Assembly (NCBI RefSeq): GCF_964204645.1
Contig: NC_134030.1
Span: 17,675,110-17,739,109, forward strand
Reading direction: 5' to 3'
DNA from: Tubulanus polymorphus
Taxonomy: Eukaryota > Nemertea > Palaeonemertea > Tubulaniformes > Tubulanidae
DNA: 64,000 nucleotides
Of this stretch, positions 48,108 to 60,041 are shown one piece after another (the first letter of the stretch is position 1; each line of letters starts with the position of its first letter). The position numbers and the translations under genes are program-made. Below the pieces are notes generated by a model. The model made no database searches. It worked only from the letters and a program-made list of their open reading frames with translations, and had not been told where the DNA came from.

Positions 48108-49049
48108 ATGAATTCAACTCAGATTCTAATCGGTGGAACTTATAGCAGTCATATTGTTATCATGTCTGTGGTGAATAGGTCTGGAACCTACCGTACTGTG
48201 TCACTGGTCATTCTGCCCATCGTGTTCTTTTTAGGAGCCTTCGGCAATTCGGCTACTTTCCTGATAATGATAAGTCGTAGATTCCGCAGTTTATCGTACG
48301 CTAACTATCTAATCGTTTTGTCTCTCAGTGATTTTATGTACTGTATAAATTTCACTTTGATGCCTGTTTTGCAGTTTGTTTTCTTGTACGTTAAGGACGG
48401 TCCTATATTCGTGATGAATTCACAGATCAGTTGTCAAATATATGAATTTGTAATGATACTAGCAGTGAACAATAGTTCGTGGTTAATCGTAGCGATATCT
48501 CTAGAACGTGCGGCAGTTGTTCTCTTCCCGTTCACATCTCGTTTGATATGTACACCTAGATTCGCTAGATCTGCTATATTGATAAATACTGCAGTGAATA
48601 TACTGGTTAGTATCACACCCATTTTTTCGATGCATGATACCGACAAGTTTTCAGGATGTTACTATGACTTATTTAAGCGAGCAAAATATTTCTCTTTGAT
48701 TGTTATCTACATTAACTTCCTACCATTAATTCTGATTATAACATCAAATTCTGTAATAATAATTCAGTTATTCGGAGGTTCAAAAATTGTTTCGTCTGAT
48801 CAGAAAACTACAAAATCAAAACGAACAACAATAATGCTTGTAACAGTTTCACTAGCATTTGCAATATTAACACTACCGTCAACTATGACGACATTTTTAC
48901 CAACAGAATTAAGAGAATTTCTCTTGGATATCTTCACACAATTCCACGTTTTTAACTATGTTGTCAATTTCTACATATATCTTATACTGGGACGAGAAAT
49001 ACGTAACTTTTTCTGTATGAAAATCCGCTGTAAAAATTCGGTCAAATGA
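48108..49049 (+). CDS. Class A G-protein-coupled receptor, single exon
   Basis: An intact 313-residue frame with seven hydrophobic segments. TM1 carries GNSATFLI (the conserved N), TM2 LSLSDFMY (the conserved D), a cysteine before TM3 (QISCQIYEF) pairs with one in the second outer loop (SGCYYDLF), TM3 ends in SLERAAV (position of DRY), TM6 has FAILTLPS (the conserved P without the usual CW), and TM7 has VNFYIYLIL (position of NPxxY). The N-terminal tail has NST and NRS glycosylation sites. It would sit in the plasma membrane and signal through G proteins; the layout suits the peptide-receptor branch, ligand unknown. The altered TM7 motif and short tail are typical of lineage-expanded invertebrate receptors. 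The start could also be the internal ATG at 48162. Confidence 0.9.
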   Translation: MNSTQILIGGTYSSHIVIMSVVNRSGTYRTVSLVILPIVFFLGAFGNSATFLIMISRRFRSLSYANYLIVLSLSDFMYCINFTLMPVLQFVFLYVKDGPIFVMNSQISCQIYEFVMILAVNNSSWLIVAISLERAAVVLFPFTSRLICTPRFARSAILINTAVNILVSITPIFSMHDTDKFSGCYYDLFKRAKYFSLIVIYINFLPLILIITSNSVIIIQLFGGSKIVSSDQKTTKSKRTTIMLVTVSLAFAILTLPSTMTTFLPTELREFLLDIFTQFHVFNYVVNFYIYLILGREIRNFFCMKIRCKNSVK

Positions 49050-49345
49050 CCATTGATTAATGGATGGATTGACTGCTGATGTGATCAGCTAGTTTTTCAG
49101 AAACATGTGATCAGCTAGTTTTTCGGGACGCGTTCGGGAGAGTTTTAACTTAAAAAAAACTGACAAATTTTTCTTTGGACGTGCGCAGAAAATGGAAATG
49201 ATGAGAAACAAGCTGATTATTTTTTGCGTGCGGCCTAAACGAAATTGCAACATGCCCTAAAGAGTTTATTCCTGAATGCAAAATCCTTACTGAACGAGCT
49301 GATGCTTTATGTACGCAGACCACGTGCGTGATTATTAACGAATCG

Positions 49346-49425
49346 AGAGGCGCAGTGGCCGAGTGGTTAAAGCCGCCGGTCACTGAGTTCAAACCCTGTT
49401 TTTCGGTCGAAGGTTCTTATCTGGT
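49346..49425 (+). mobile_element. tRNA-like SINE head
   Basis: GGCGCAGTGGCCGAGTGG followed by TTAAAG is a Ser/Leu-type tRNA 5' part with box A. GAGTTCAAACCC about 30 bases later is a weakened box B. The acceptor stem is not closed and the fold lacks a proper anticodon arm, so it is a SINE head or tRNA pseudogene. Confidence 0.6.
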
Positions 49426-49779
49426 CTCTCCCCGTTGGGAGAAAAGAAACATCGAACCCGCTTAATATCGATTCAAGATGGCGGCTAGCTGGTAGTACCA
49501 TGTAGATCTCTCCTACAAAAGTTATTTTCTGTGGTTCCTACACCACACATACCATTCTGGACTATAACGGACTAAAAGTCCATACAAAAGTTAGCGAGCT
49601 CAGATAACTTTTGCTGAGCTAGGTCTTCAGAAAACTAGTAGTTTGAATACTTTGGACACTTCCAAATCTAGTAAAGTTGGTACGTGGTATATTTGACAAA
49701 ATTTGCTAAATTAAACTTCTCGACAGTAACCGTGTGATCGTGAGAAAATCGTCACCCATGGAATACGTCAACAGCAACA

Positions 49780-52700
49780 TAATCGATCGACATAATGGCG
49801 AACAACATGAACGTAACTCCCGACAATAGAGCTACCGACCCAAGGCTAGGGGATAAACGACGCCTTCTCCATCGAAGTCCCGAATCATGCGACGGTGGGT
49901 CACGTGACAACCTAAACATTGACACAGGAAGTATAATCACCCGCCATGTAACTAACGATGCGTGTAAGAGAATCCAAAATTGACCAAATGTTCCAAACTC
50001 TCTTAGACAAGATGAGCGTTCTCCCGGACACAGCAAAGTAAACGATATATCCAGTTCGATGGCCAATCTCTCGAAAAGGGTGTTAATGGTTGAAAATGAA
50101 ATCACGGCGACAAAAAACTCTGTGATCAATACCCGTGTTGAAAACGATATAATCCGTCGAGATATGCGTGAAAATACAGACACACTTCAATCCGTCTTAA
50201 AAGAAAATCAAAAAATTATTTCCCGCCTCTTAAATTCTCCCGAGAATTACAACAGATGTGAAAATCTCATCGTTTACGGTGTACCGGAATCAAACCGGTA
50301 AAGCGAGAGGAATTATTGCTCGTTTTCGAAACTACCAGGACCGAGAAAAGGTACGAAGAAATGCCCACAATCTGAAAGGCTTTGGAATCTCAATCGGTGG
50401 AGATCCCTTAACGAAAGCAACAATAAAACAACTAATCCCAATCAAAAGAAAAGCTACAACATCTGGACGTAAAGCCTACGTAAACTGGGAAGGGAAACTT
50501 TACATCGACGGCAAACTGTTCAAAGGGAACGGCAGCGAATTCACCTGCGAACAGCCTACACCCCAGGCCCCAACTGCAGAAAATTCGCAAGAAAGAGACC
50601 AAACCGACCCGACACCGGGTTAGGATCCAAAAAGTGCGGTGATAAAAATATGCCATGTAAACATTCACCGCCTGTTCAACAGAAATAACAATGTCAGAAT
50701 TTGCAAACTTGCTACCCGACGTTCTCAACTTATTCAATAATAATGATATCGTGCTGATATCAGAAACACGGAATTCCGCCGAAACAGCGTCCAAACACCA
50801 GATGGATTCTCATTATTTTTAACAGACTAGAAAATATAAAATCGCGCGAAACGTAATTCTGGTGGTCTGCTTTTTTTTTACCAAAATGAACTGAAAGACG
50901 GGATAAAACTATGAAAATCCGATAACGCGGACTGTTACTGGATTAAACTTGATAAGACAGTTTCACGCCTGAACGAGGACACTTTTATATGTTTGGCCTA
51001 TGTATCGCCCGTTCATATCAGCCGCGCACAAGCGGATACAATGACTGTATGACGAACTGAAATTCTGGCGTATTCAATCGAAGGGAATGTACTTGTTCTC
51101 GGAGACTTCAATTCCAGAACGGCAAATAAATTAGGTCCCATTGGTAATAAAACAGATGCTAATGAAAATCTATTCAATAATAACAATTTGATATACTTAG
51201 AAAACGATATTAATCTTAGCATACAAAGAAGCTCATGTGATGAAATTTGCAACGATTATGGAAACGATCTATTAGAATTATGTAAAGTACCCAATCTGTC
51301 ATTCTTAATTAACGGAAAAGCGTTTAATGACAAAGATTTGGGTAAATTCACATGTTTCCAACCGAATGGAAACTGAGTACGTTGGACTATTACACAAAAT
51401 AAACTCAGATGCACTACGCATTATACATTATATAGATTACATTATATACATTATATAGATTTTGAAATCTCCGATTTAAATCATTTCACAGATCATGCCA
51501 CGGTTTTTGTTTCTATCGGTAAAAGCTTAGAACCACGGTACACTGACCACAGTTCTTTACATAGTAATCCAGAGTATAATGCCTTACCGGAGCGTATAAC
51601 CTGGAACAAACTAACACAGAACAGATTCTTAGAAACCGTTCAGAGCGATGATTTCATAAATCAACTAACCCACTGCATGGATAATCTAATCTATAAAGAA
51701 TCTCCTAATACAAATGTCGTCAACGAAGCTACTTATAATATAACCAATCTCTTATCGTCCGGGGGCCAGTTGCTCAAAGGTTGGTTAGAGTTAACTAGTG
51801 GATAATTGACATAGTGACAATTAAAAGTTCATTGTATCTATGGTAGCTATCCGCTGGTTATCTTTAACCAACTTTCAAGCAACTGGCCCCTGGTATGACG
51901 GAAACACTCGGCATGCGGGACCAATCAAACGCCGGATAAGACGTCGTTAATTTAATAGAAATTGCTCCATAGCCAGGAATAAATTTAGCAAAGCGAATGG
52001 TCTCTACCACAACCAACTCAATCTTAACAATTTACGAGACATACCAACCAAACGTAAGCGTTACAGAAAGACAATATCTATAGCAAAAATCCGCAACGAG
52101 AAAAAAGATAGCTAAAAAACTTAAAAATGCTTTATCTCAAAATGACACTAAGTCTTTTTGGAAGATTTTAAAATCATTTGAAACTCGACACGCAGATAAA
52201 AATGAGAACTGCCCAAACTTAGCTAAATTCGAAACTTTTTTTCGCGGAATAATTCAATCTGAATCACACGATGACATTGATCCTGATCCTTTGCTTAATG
52301 AAAATGATACGGAAACTATTAATATGCCTCACGATCTAGACATCCCCATAACTAGAGATGAAGTTTTAAGAACGATAAGAAATCTTAAAAAAAGGCAAAT
52401 CACCGGGTCTTGATAATATCCTACCAGAAATGCTTATAACTGCCACTGAAACCCTAACACCTCCGCTGACCATTTTTTTTTCAAAGTCATCCTTCAATCA
52501 GGTATTTACCCACAATATTGGAGCAGTGTCTGCATTACACCCATTCATAAGAAAGGGATGACTTCCGACCCAAACAATTATAGAGGTATCACCGTCTTGC
52601 GCTGCTTCGGAGATATATTTTTAATTATTTTGAATACACGCATTATACAACGGTCAGAGGCACATCAAGTATTAAATAATGCACAGGCCGCTTTTTGGCC

Positions 52701-53365
52701 AAATAATGGTACTATAAATCAATCCTTTGTATTATCTTCAATCATAGACCACTGTATAAAGAAGAAAATGAAAAATGCGTGTATGGCATTCGTAGATTTT
52801 TCTAAGGCCTTCGATTATTTGAACCACGGCATTCTCTGGGAAAAAGATTCTGGAAGCTGGTATCACTGGCAAAGTTTATAACATAACTGAATCTATGTAT
52901 ACAAACAGCGAATCATGTGTCAAAAACAATGGGTTCATATCTAGCTTTTTTGACTGCACCGTCGGCGTAAGGAAATGCGTTTGTATCTCTGCTGTACTTT
53001 TCAATATCTATATTAATGACATGGAAGAATTTTTTATAAACAATGGCCATCCAGGCATTGACTTTAATTTATTCAAACTATGTCTTGCTTTACGCCGATG
53101 ATACCGTCATTCTAGCCCAATCGCCCGGAGAATTGCAGGGTGCACTTGATATTCTGTATGATTATTGTAAAAAGATGAAACTATCTGTGAATTCTGCTAA
53201 GACATAGACAATGAAAATTGGGTTCCGCAGAAATAACCGTAACCCCCTTTTATGTTTTTATAACGATGTCCTACTGGAAGAGCTGTCAACCTTTCAGTAC
53301 CTTGGCATTACTATATCAAATAACGGCAAAATGTCTGCTGCAATCAAGTCGCAGGCCGATCAAGG
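49780..53365 (+). pseudogene. Decayed LINE (non-LTR retrotransposon), ORF1 and ORF2
   Basis: ORF1 lies in pieces at 49795-50623. It has a coiled-coil stretch, then ENLIVYGVPES, ARFRNYQDREKVRRNAHNLKG and GRKAYVNWEGKLYIDGK, the RRM-like and C-terminal parts of L1-type ORF1 proteins. ORF2 runs from about 50640: endonuclease remnant VLVLGDFNSRT near 51090, reverse transcriptase remnants YRGITVLRCFGDIF near 52580, AFVDFSKAFDYLNH near 52790, and the catalytic LLYADDTVIL near 53090, followed by STFQYLGI near 53290. Frame changes and stops are frequent. A 135-base MITE interrupts ORF2 at 51759-51893, and the 3' end is cut at about 53370 by another transposon. Confidence 0.85.
51759..51893. mobile_element. 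135-bp hairpin MITE inside the LINE
   Basis: The left arm GGGGCCAGTTGCT...TTGGTTA...GGATA is matched in reverse complement by the right arm ending AGCAACTGGCCCC. The arms pair over about 45 bases with few mismatches. No certain target duplication. Confidence 0.75.
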
Positions 53366-53374
53366 TACAAGAGG

Positions 53375-55642
53375 CGGTTCCTGAACTTCGCTGAAAAAGC
53401 TGAATATTGAAACGCTGAAATAAAAACGCTTAAATTTCAGGGAATTTCCGAAAAACGCCGAAATTTCAGGGAGTTCCCGAAAAACGCTGAAATCGTGCTA
53501 GGTACCGACAATACACGTTTTGAAATATTTTCCGGGCCAGTGTCCGCTGCCGAGCTCTGAACCGTGTTTTAGTCTCTACCTTCGGTTACAGAGACATGCA
53601 TGGACAGTATGTGTGGAGTATACTTCTAGAGGGCTACTTGTTGGACAAATTAATTCGCTTGAAATCCAGATTTTTAATGCATACAGGCAGCGTAATGAGG
53701 AAAACCCATTCACAAACCGTGCAAGCCAACTTAAACACTATGCTCAATATTCCCTGCAAGACGCAAAATATCTTATTTGAACGTTCATGTATAAAACATG
53801 GAGCAACTTTTCTTTTGTCAACACGTTGATGGGCGACGGACTATATGGTATTCTCTGAAGGAGGTAAATTAAATTTGACAGCTAGTTATATAAATGATGC
53901 AGCTTTTGGACAAAAGGGATCTAACCAAACTTCTTTTTAATTCACTGTGGAATGGAATGGAATGGATTGACGCCAATGGCATGCAGTAGGCCCCTACGTA
54001 TGGGTCATACTGATTAGCGTCAACCAATTGATCTAAATCGGGCAAACCATTCAACAACTGTGAATAATTTATTTGCTGTAGTGTGATAATGATTAATTTT
54101 TTTTTGAAGAAATGACATACCAACTGTTAGAAAAATGTACCGATTTTTTATTTTTAGACTACTACTGAATCTATAAAAGGAGGAGTCATAGACAAAGTTG
54201 ATTTGCTTAGCTGGAGACACTTCTTGTCGAGTACATCATCTCAAGTACTGGGTGTTTTGTAAGTTTAATTTCATTATTTATTTACAAAGTGCTGTTCCCT
54301 CGGACCTCAGTGCTTTCAAACTAGGCCCCACATAGGCTATATAGTTCAGGGTGTATTAGCCACTATTCTTTTATTTCCTACTTAAATGCACCTTTTTCTA
54401 TTTTTAGACTCGGGCTTAGAATGTGCAAATTTTTTGAGATACTGAGAAATCAGCTGGCACCAGTAAACTTCAACTGCGAAATTTGCAGCAGGATAGCTGA
54501 ACGACACAATTTTTTAAAAATAAAATGGCTATTCCTGGTACCAAATTTTTAGTCTTAAGCTAAGCGATATTCTAAGGTATGCTAGTGGATTTCATTAGGA
54601 TATGAAGCAATGGAATTAGAATTCTAGCACGAGTTAAGCGAACTATTGATTCTGATATAATGTAAGAACTGATTTCCTTTGTGTACTCTTGCACAATGTG
54701 TTATGTATTATTTCAAGCTGTTAAATAGTATAGACAAACGTCCGATTATTGGGTCTTTCTTGTTGACTCGTTTAATTTTGTGAGTTTAGAGTTCCAGTCA
54801 ATCCACAATGTGCAGTGCCTAGCCTTCATCTACACTAAAGCCAAGCCTGTGTATGGGAAAATGTCGTTCGACTCCTATAAGCCAGACAAATCAAAGCATG
54901 CAATACATTGCAGATAGTAGTCTCCAGCAAGTCGAAAGAGAAAGTAATCCAGGTTTTACCCCGTAGCCTAACCGGGAACAAAGACACTTAAAGACTCCTT
55001 CCTCCTTGTAGAAATTGTAGAAACATGGCACCCAATCGTAGCAATGCTAAGTACAGTATACTATGACGGTTAAACCTTTATTAACGAATTTCAATGACAC
55101 GGAAAATAGAATCAAAATAATCATAAGTTCCATGCTAGCACTTAATTTGAGTTATCAGGTTCAGCCTAACTGTACTTTCATTCAGCTACTCCTTGTATGA
55201 GACTTGGCAATGATAAGTTGCTAGAAATCACCAAACATAAGAAAAAGAATTGTGAATTAATATTACTACAATTAAGAATTTATTCAAATGAAGTGATAAC
55301 TTCATTGTTAGATCGTACCGGTATATGCACATAAAACTATGGGAAAAACATATCTGACAACCCACGCAATCCGCAATCGATCAAGTCGAAAATGGCGACG
55401 ACCTTAAGGCATGTCTCTGTAACCGAAGGTAGAGTATAAAACACGAAAAGGGATTCGGCAGCGGACACCGGCCCGGAAAATATTTCAAAACGTGTATCGT
55501 CGGTACCTAGCACGATTTCAGCGTTTTTTGGGAATTCCCTGAAATTTCGGCCTTTTTCGGAAATTCCCTGAAATTTCAGCGTTTTTATTTCAGCGTTTCA
55601 GCTTTTCAGTGTTTCAGCTTTTTCAGCGAAGTTCAGGAACCG
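53375..55642. mobile_element. 2.27-kb transposon with about 240-bp terminal inverted repeats
   Basis: Ends CGGTTCCTGAACTTCGCTGA and its reverse complement. The inverted match runs to about 53600 and 55410 and includes repeated AATTTCAGGGAATT words and GAACCG, GGTACC and CCGAAGGTAGAG blocks. The interior has no recognisable transposase, so it is non-autonomous. The left flank is LINE sequence, but the right flank is Polinton-like sequence, and no target duplication matches. Confidence 0.75.
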
Positions 55643-55722
55643 TAAGAAATATTCTCTGGTGAAATATAACGGGTATGATGATAAATTTAATGAATGGATA
55701 TTATCTAGTAAAATTAAAAGAT
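55643..55722 (+). pseudogene. Integrase C-terminal (chromodomain-like) fragment
   Basis: Codes for the last 25 or so residues of the integrase tail (SLVKYNGYDDKFNEW), ending in TAA. Everything upstream is replaced by the neighbouring transposon. Confidence 0.75.
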
Positions 55723-56105
55723 AATTAGATTATTGTATTAAAATAGCAATTGATATTTATAAAGGATCAAATACATTATTTATCATAGATGATAGTGCTA
55801 ATTTACATGATTCAAAAATTAGAGAAAGTGAACTATGTTATCTAGCTTTCTCTGAGAGACATTTTGGGATTACAACGTGGGTTTTAAATCAAAAATATAA
55901 ATCAATTGTGAAAGATTATAGAGAGAATATAAATTTTTAGTTTTATTCTACACTAAAGATAGAAAATCTATGCAAAAATCATTGGAAGAAAATCAAATTA
56001 TACCTACTGAATTACATGATGAATATATGAATAAATTAAAAAGAATAAAGGTTCCAAATTATTACTGAGACTACAATTTCCCAATGAATATAAATTTATA
56101 AAATA
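55723..56105 (+). pseudogene. Packaging ATPase fragment, Walker A region deleted
   Basis: It matches copy 1 from about 3480. The first 230 bases, with Walker A, are deleted. Walker B (LFIIDDSA) remains, with S in place of C. A small deletion near 55932 changes frame, but the C-terminal coding continues to a TAA near 56105, showing the original length of the gene. Confidence 0.75.
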
Positions 56106-56137
56106 AAATTAGAATAATTTAAATTATTTCAAATTAA

Positions 56138-56680
56138 TACCCCGTTGTGTCTTTATTGTCTTTAGTACTTTTAGTACATAAAGAATATATCTTTATTTTA
56201 TTAGTACTTAGAAAAAAATATATGTATAATTCTTATATATAATAAATCTATGATATTTTTCATTACTGGAACAGTAATATATAAAATCTCTCAGATGAAT
56301 AAATATCATTATCATTATCTATCAGATGAAACAGTAATATATAGAAATCTGTGAAATAAATATTATATTATTATCATATCAAATATATAATCTGTGAGAT
56401 TAATAAATATTATATTATACAAATTTTTTATTAGTCTTAACTAAATTAAGATTTAATATATATAATATATATATACTTTTTTTCATTTTTTTTTTCAAGT
56501 ACTAATAAAATAAAGATATATTCTTTATGTACTGAAAGTACTAAGACTACTAAGGAGATAAAGACATAGATGGGTATTATGATTTTTATTTTTCAAGTAC
56601 TAATGATATAAAGATATATTATTTATACTAAAAGTACTAGAACGACTAAAGACATAAAGACACAGGGGGTATTATATTCA
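56138..56680. repeat. Long AT-rich inverted repeat between convergent genes
   Basis: AATACCCCGTTGTGTCTTTA and following bases at 56138-56213 recur in reverse complement at about 56500-56570 and again at about 56605-56675. The region also holds three short direct repeats of ACAGTAATATATA with AAATCT (56265-56400). It would form a strong stem-loop between the + strand ATPase and the - strand gene, suiting a two-way terminator or an element end. Confidence 0.75.
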
Positions 56681-56689
56681 TATTGAAAA

Positions 56690-57409
56690 TTACTTTTCTG
56701 ATTCTAATTCTAACCACAATTTGAGCCATTCATTTCTTAATTCAAATGATTTTCTATTGCCTTCACCTAATTGTTTTGATTGATAACTATCAACAGATCT
56801 CAAACCCTTAGCATTCAATTCATAATTCAAATCAATATATCTATCCAATTGATCTTCGCTCATACTTTCATATTCTTTTTTTGCATCATTTTTAATTTCA
56901 TTTATAACATCTTGTGAAAAATCTTCATAACTGTATTATTGAATTATTTCATCAAAGTTATCACTTTTATCATCATAATAATCATTAGCAGCAAACTTTT
57001 TCAATTCTGGCAAAAAATCTCTCATTTTAAATTTTATGAAATAAAGCATACCTGAATAATCACCTGGAAATGTATCTATATCTGTCCAATGAGTTTTTAG
57101 ATCTGATAATACTTCTTTTGGATTATTTCTTACACAATCGATAAAAATTGATCTATATAATTTCCTATGATTATCGTTTTCGATATCAAAAAATACAGTT
57201 GGTACTCTATAAAGACGTTTTGAATCAATAGCTTTTATTGTAACTAAGGTTTTTGAAGTTAAGAGAGTTGGGGCGATTAAGCAAAAAATTATGTAACACA
57301 AAGAAGAAAAATAAAGAAGAAGTGTGGTCGTAAAGAAGACTTGTTTCAACTTATATTCACTCAAGAAAGAAGATGGCTGAGGATAAATAGACAAGCCGGT
57401 CAACATCAT
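56690..57409 (-). pseudogene. Unknown Polinton-like protein, one in-frame stop
   Basis: The frame is open from 57409 to a TAA at about 56936-56938 and continues in the same frame to a TAA at 56690-56692. Composition is viral-like (Lys/Asp/Asn-rich) only up to about 57245, so the first 55 residues, which include a hydrophobic stretch, may be host DNA fused by truncation. Visible parts include KRLYRVPTVFFDIEND and an acidic-aromatic C-terminal half. No family recognised. Confidence 0.5.
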
Positions 57410-57539
57410 TAGTGAAAGGAGTCACACACCAACTATTAGAAGGACTCCGTACCACAACATGTTCAATTGATTCATGTAGTGATATGTTTGACAGTCAAAG
57501 TGGTCCCATCTAAAAAAGCATACAAGTCGAGGAACAGAG

Positions 57540-57814
57540 TCATTGCCCATTGAGACAATGTCAGAATTCGTATTCAAACAAGTCTTCATTTGCCAGTCAC
57601 TTATCAAGGAAACATCGTCGTCCGTGGAAACATTCACCACATAAAGGAAAGTCTTGACATAGCCACAAATATCGATGATATGCAGCCAATAGAAATTGAT
57701 GATAATGATCACAATGAGCTCCCCAAGATAACTTTAACTTTAAGTAAACGCCCGCAGGTGCCATCAAGCACCAATCAGATAATAGTTGACAACGAAATTC
57801 TTAAATATGAATGA
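57540..57814 (+). CDS. Possible terminal exon, unknown
   Basis: A frame of about 90 codons ends at 57812-57814 and is followed within 15 bases by an AATAAG-type signal. It is rich in I/D/N (NIDDMQPIEIDDNDHNELP). No clear acceptor and no family; it may be chance. Confidence 0.2.
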
Positions 57815-59184
57815 ACACAATAAGATTTATTCTGTGCCTGTAATTTTTTATTTCATGAGTCCTACATCAATGTGTACCTCTTAGGTACATATAAGTCAGT
57901 TAGTTCACAGCCATGGCACTTTAACTCAACAATATGAAACTTGAAAAAAGTAGTCACATTTAATGTCGATGCAAATTCTTTGACCCTCGTTGCCACGCAA
58001 TCTATCATCATCACTTTCTGAGGGGATCATACCGTCATCATCATCTAAATTAATGGCTCGGGCTACGTCCGCTGCAGTCAGGCGACTGGAGGAACTGAAA
58101 AGTGTAAGCAAAATGGGTAAATTTTATAATATATTAGCAGTGCAACAGGCCCAGCATCCATATACACACTAATGCCAAGATATATAGGGAAATAACATCA
58201 TATAACTTATTTACAGTAGTTACAACACAAGTGACTGCATAATGGTCACTCCAGTAACTTTTTTTTTAATATGCCACAAAAACACAGAAATCAATAATCA
58301 ATATCAAACTTCACATTAATTGTGTGCTAGAACTTATGTTTTATCTGATTTATTAGTATATCTTTGTTATAGGCCTTTGGGAGCAACATACTTTACAAAA
58401 GTATTGTGTCAGACACCTCACTCACCTTCGTCTCCTGGGGGCTGCAATATTGGCAAAAAACTAAACTGTCATCTACTTTCGCATATAACGAAGCTTAAAT
58501 GGTCACTAAAATAACCAAAATGAATTGGGACTACACAAGTCCCAATTTAGGTCACAGGCGGGGCTAAACCTGAATGGTTACTACAGTAACCCATATGCGA
58601 TGAAGGGTAATGGAGTTATAAAACCATATACATAAACCATCACGCACTTTTTCGGACAAAACGATGGAGTGGGAAGGCCTGTGGGCCTAAGTGTCTACAT
58701 TTAGTGACGAATCTTTAGTAGGCTTTTCGACTGATAAGGACCAGTATTAAGGTCATTGAAGTTATTATTAATCTCGTTGACATTGATAATCGCGAGACAA
58801 CGACTAGTAAGTGTTTGATCATCGCAATCCTCAGTGAAATCGAAATAGTTATCAGTAGCGGTCAAATTGGAATCAATCATTGTTTTGATTCATTCATTCA
58901 TTCAAACGTAAAAATACTCTAAAATACTCTAAAACCAACCAATGAGGATAAATTTTGTTAGGTTTTTTATCCAGATTTCGTATTATTAATTATTATTAAT
59001 TATTACTATATAATAATCATGACAAGAAAATTAATTTTGATAAGTTATTTGACGCCTGCAAAAAAAATGTAGAATTTTTGGGATAAGCTAATGTGGAATT
59101 GCAAATTTGAAATCGAAATTTGGGGAATTATGAGATTTGGCGATTGGGTAGGTGATACGAGGCCCCCAGCGTTCTACTCAGGGG
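57815..59184. other. Gene-free stretch
   Basis: No supported gene. A few short ATTATTAATTATT repeats occur near 58980. Confidence 0.45.
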
Positions 59185-59256
59185 TGAGAGGGAGAGGGAG
59201 AGGGAGATGGAGAGGGAGATGGAGAGGGAGAGGGAGAGGGAGAGGGAAAGGGAGAG
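59185..59256 (+). repeat. (GGGAGA)n microsatellite
   Basis: About 72 bases of GGGAGA with a few GATGGA variants. It creates artificial Gly/Arg and Pro/Leu frames on the two strands. Confidence 0.9.
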
Positions 59257-59920
59257 CTTTTTCAAACCAACACAGACGAATATTTGCACGAGGCCTCCGG
59301 TAGATGTCGCTATACCTCAAAAAGATATTTAAGGCCTTTTGTAAAAATTCAGAAATCCACACGACCCGATCCCAACAGGGATAAGGGTTTGTTTGACACA
59401 TCCCAATGAACTCACTATTCCAAATTGCGCGTCGAACTTTAATTTCAAACGCCGATAAAATATGATTATATATCACGGATTTCATTAGACAATATTTAAA
59501 AAGCCGCCATACTAATCCAGAGGTGGAAATTTAATTTACATTTATCATCAAAAGCCACTAACATGTGCTGCCAAAACGACTTCTATAAAGTGAGAACGAT
59601 TTTGTTTAATATCGTGTCAACACACGTCAAACGAAGAACTCTGTTCGAGTGTATCCTCACTTAACGAAGTAAGTGAAGCTATAGACGACAAGCTCAAATA
59701 TTTCATTTCATAGTTACATGTAGATGTTACTTTTTATCAAACCTAACAGTTTTAGTAAATGATTAATTAAATTCGATTTTTGGCCATTTTGATCTTATAT
59801 GAATACGTATTTGTAACTATAATAATCTGTTGTATTTTTAAAATGCTTGTAATAATTCTATAATCATGTAGACACTCTGGTTTTGGACTCCGACGAATAA
59901 GGATCATAATCAAATAATAT

Positions 59921-60041
<121 letters not shown>

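Larger units (their letters stand above)
55643..57245. mobile_element. Polinton-like element, copy 2 (right part)
   Basis: The sequence from 55643 matches copy 1 from its position of about 3165 (chromodomain-like end of the integrase), in the same orientation. It extends past the ATPase into a long AT-rich inverted repeat and a minus-strand gene that copy 1 lacks. AT-rich composition ends near 57245. Confidence 0.75.

Noticed and set aside
49346-49425. Functional tRNA-Ser/Leu gene
   Set aside because: Box A is good, but box B is degraded and the acceptor and anticodon stems do not close.
59091-59485. Gly/Arg-rich and Pro/Leu-rich frames on both strands
   Set aside because: Produced by the GGGAGA microsatellite.
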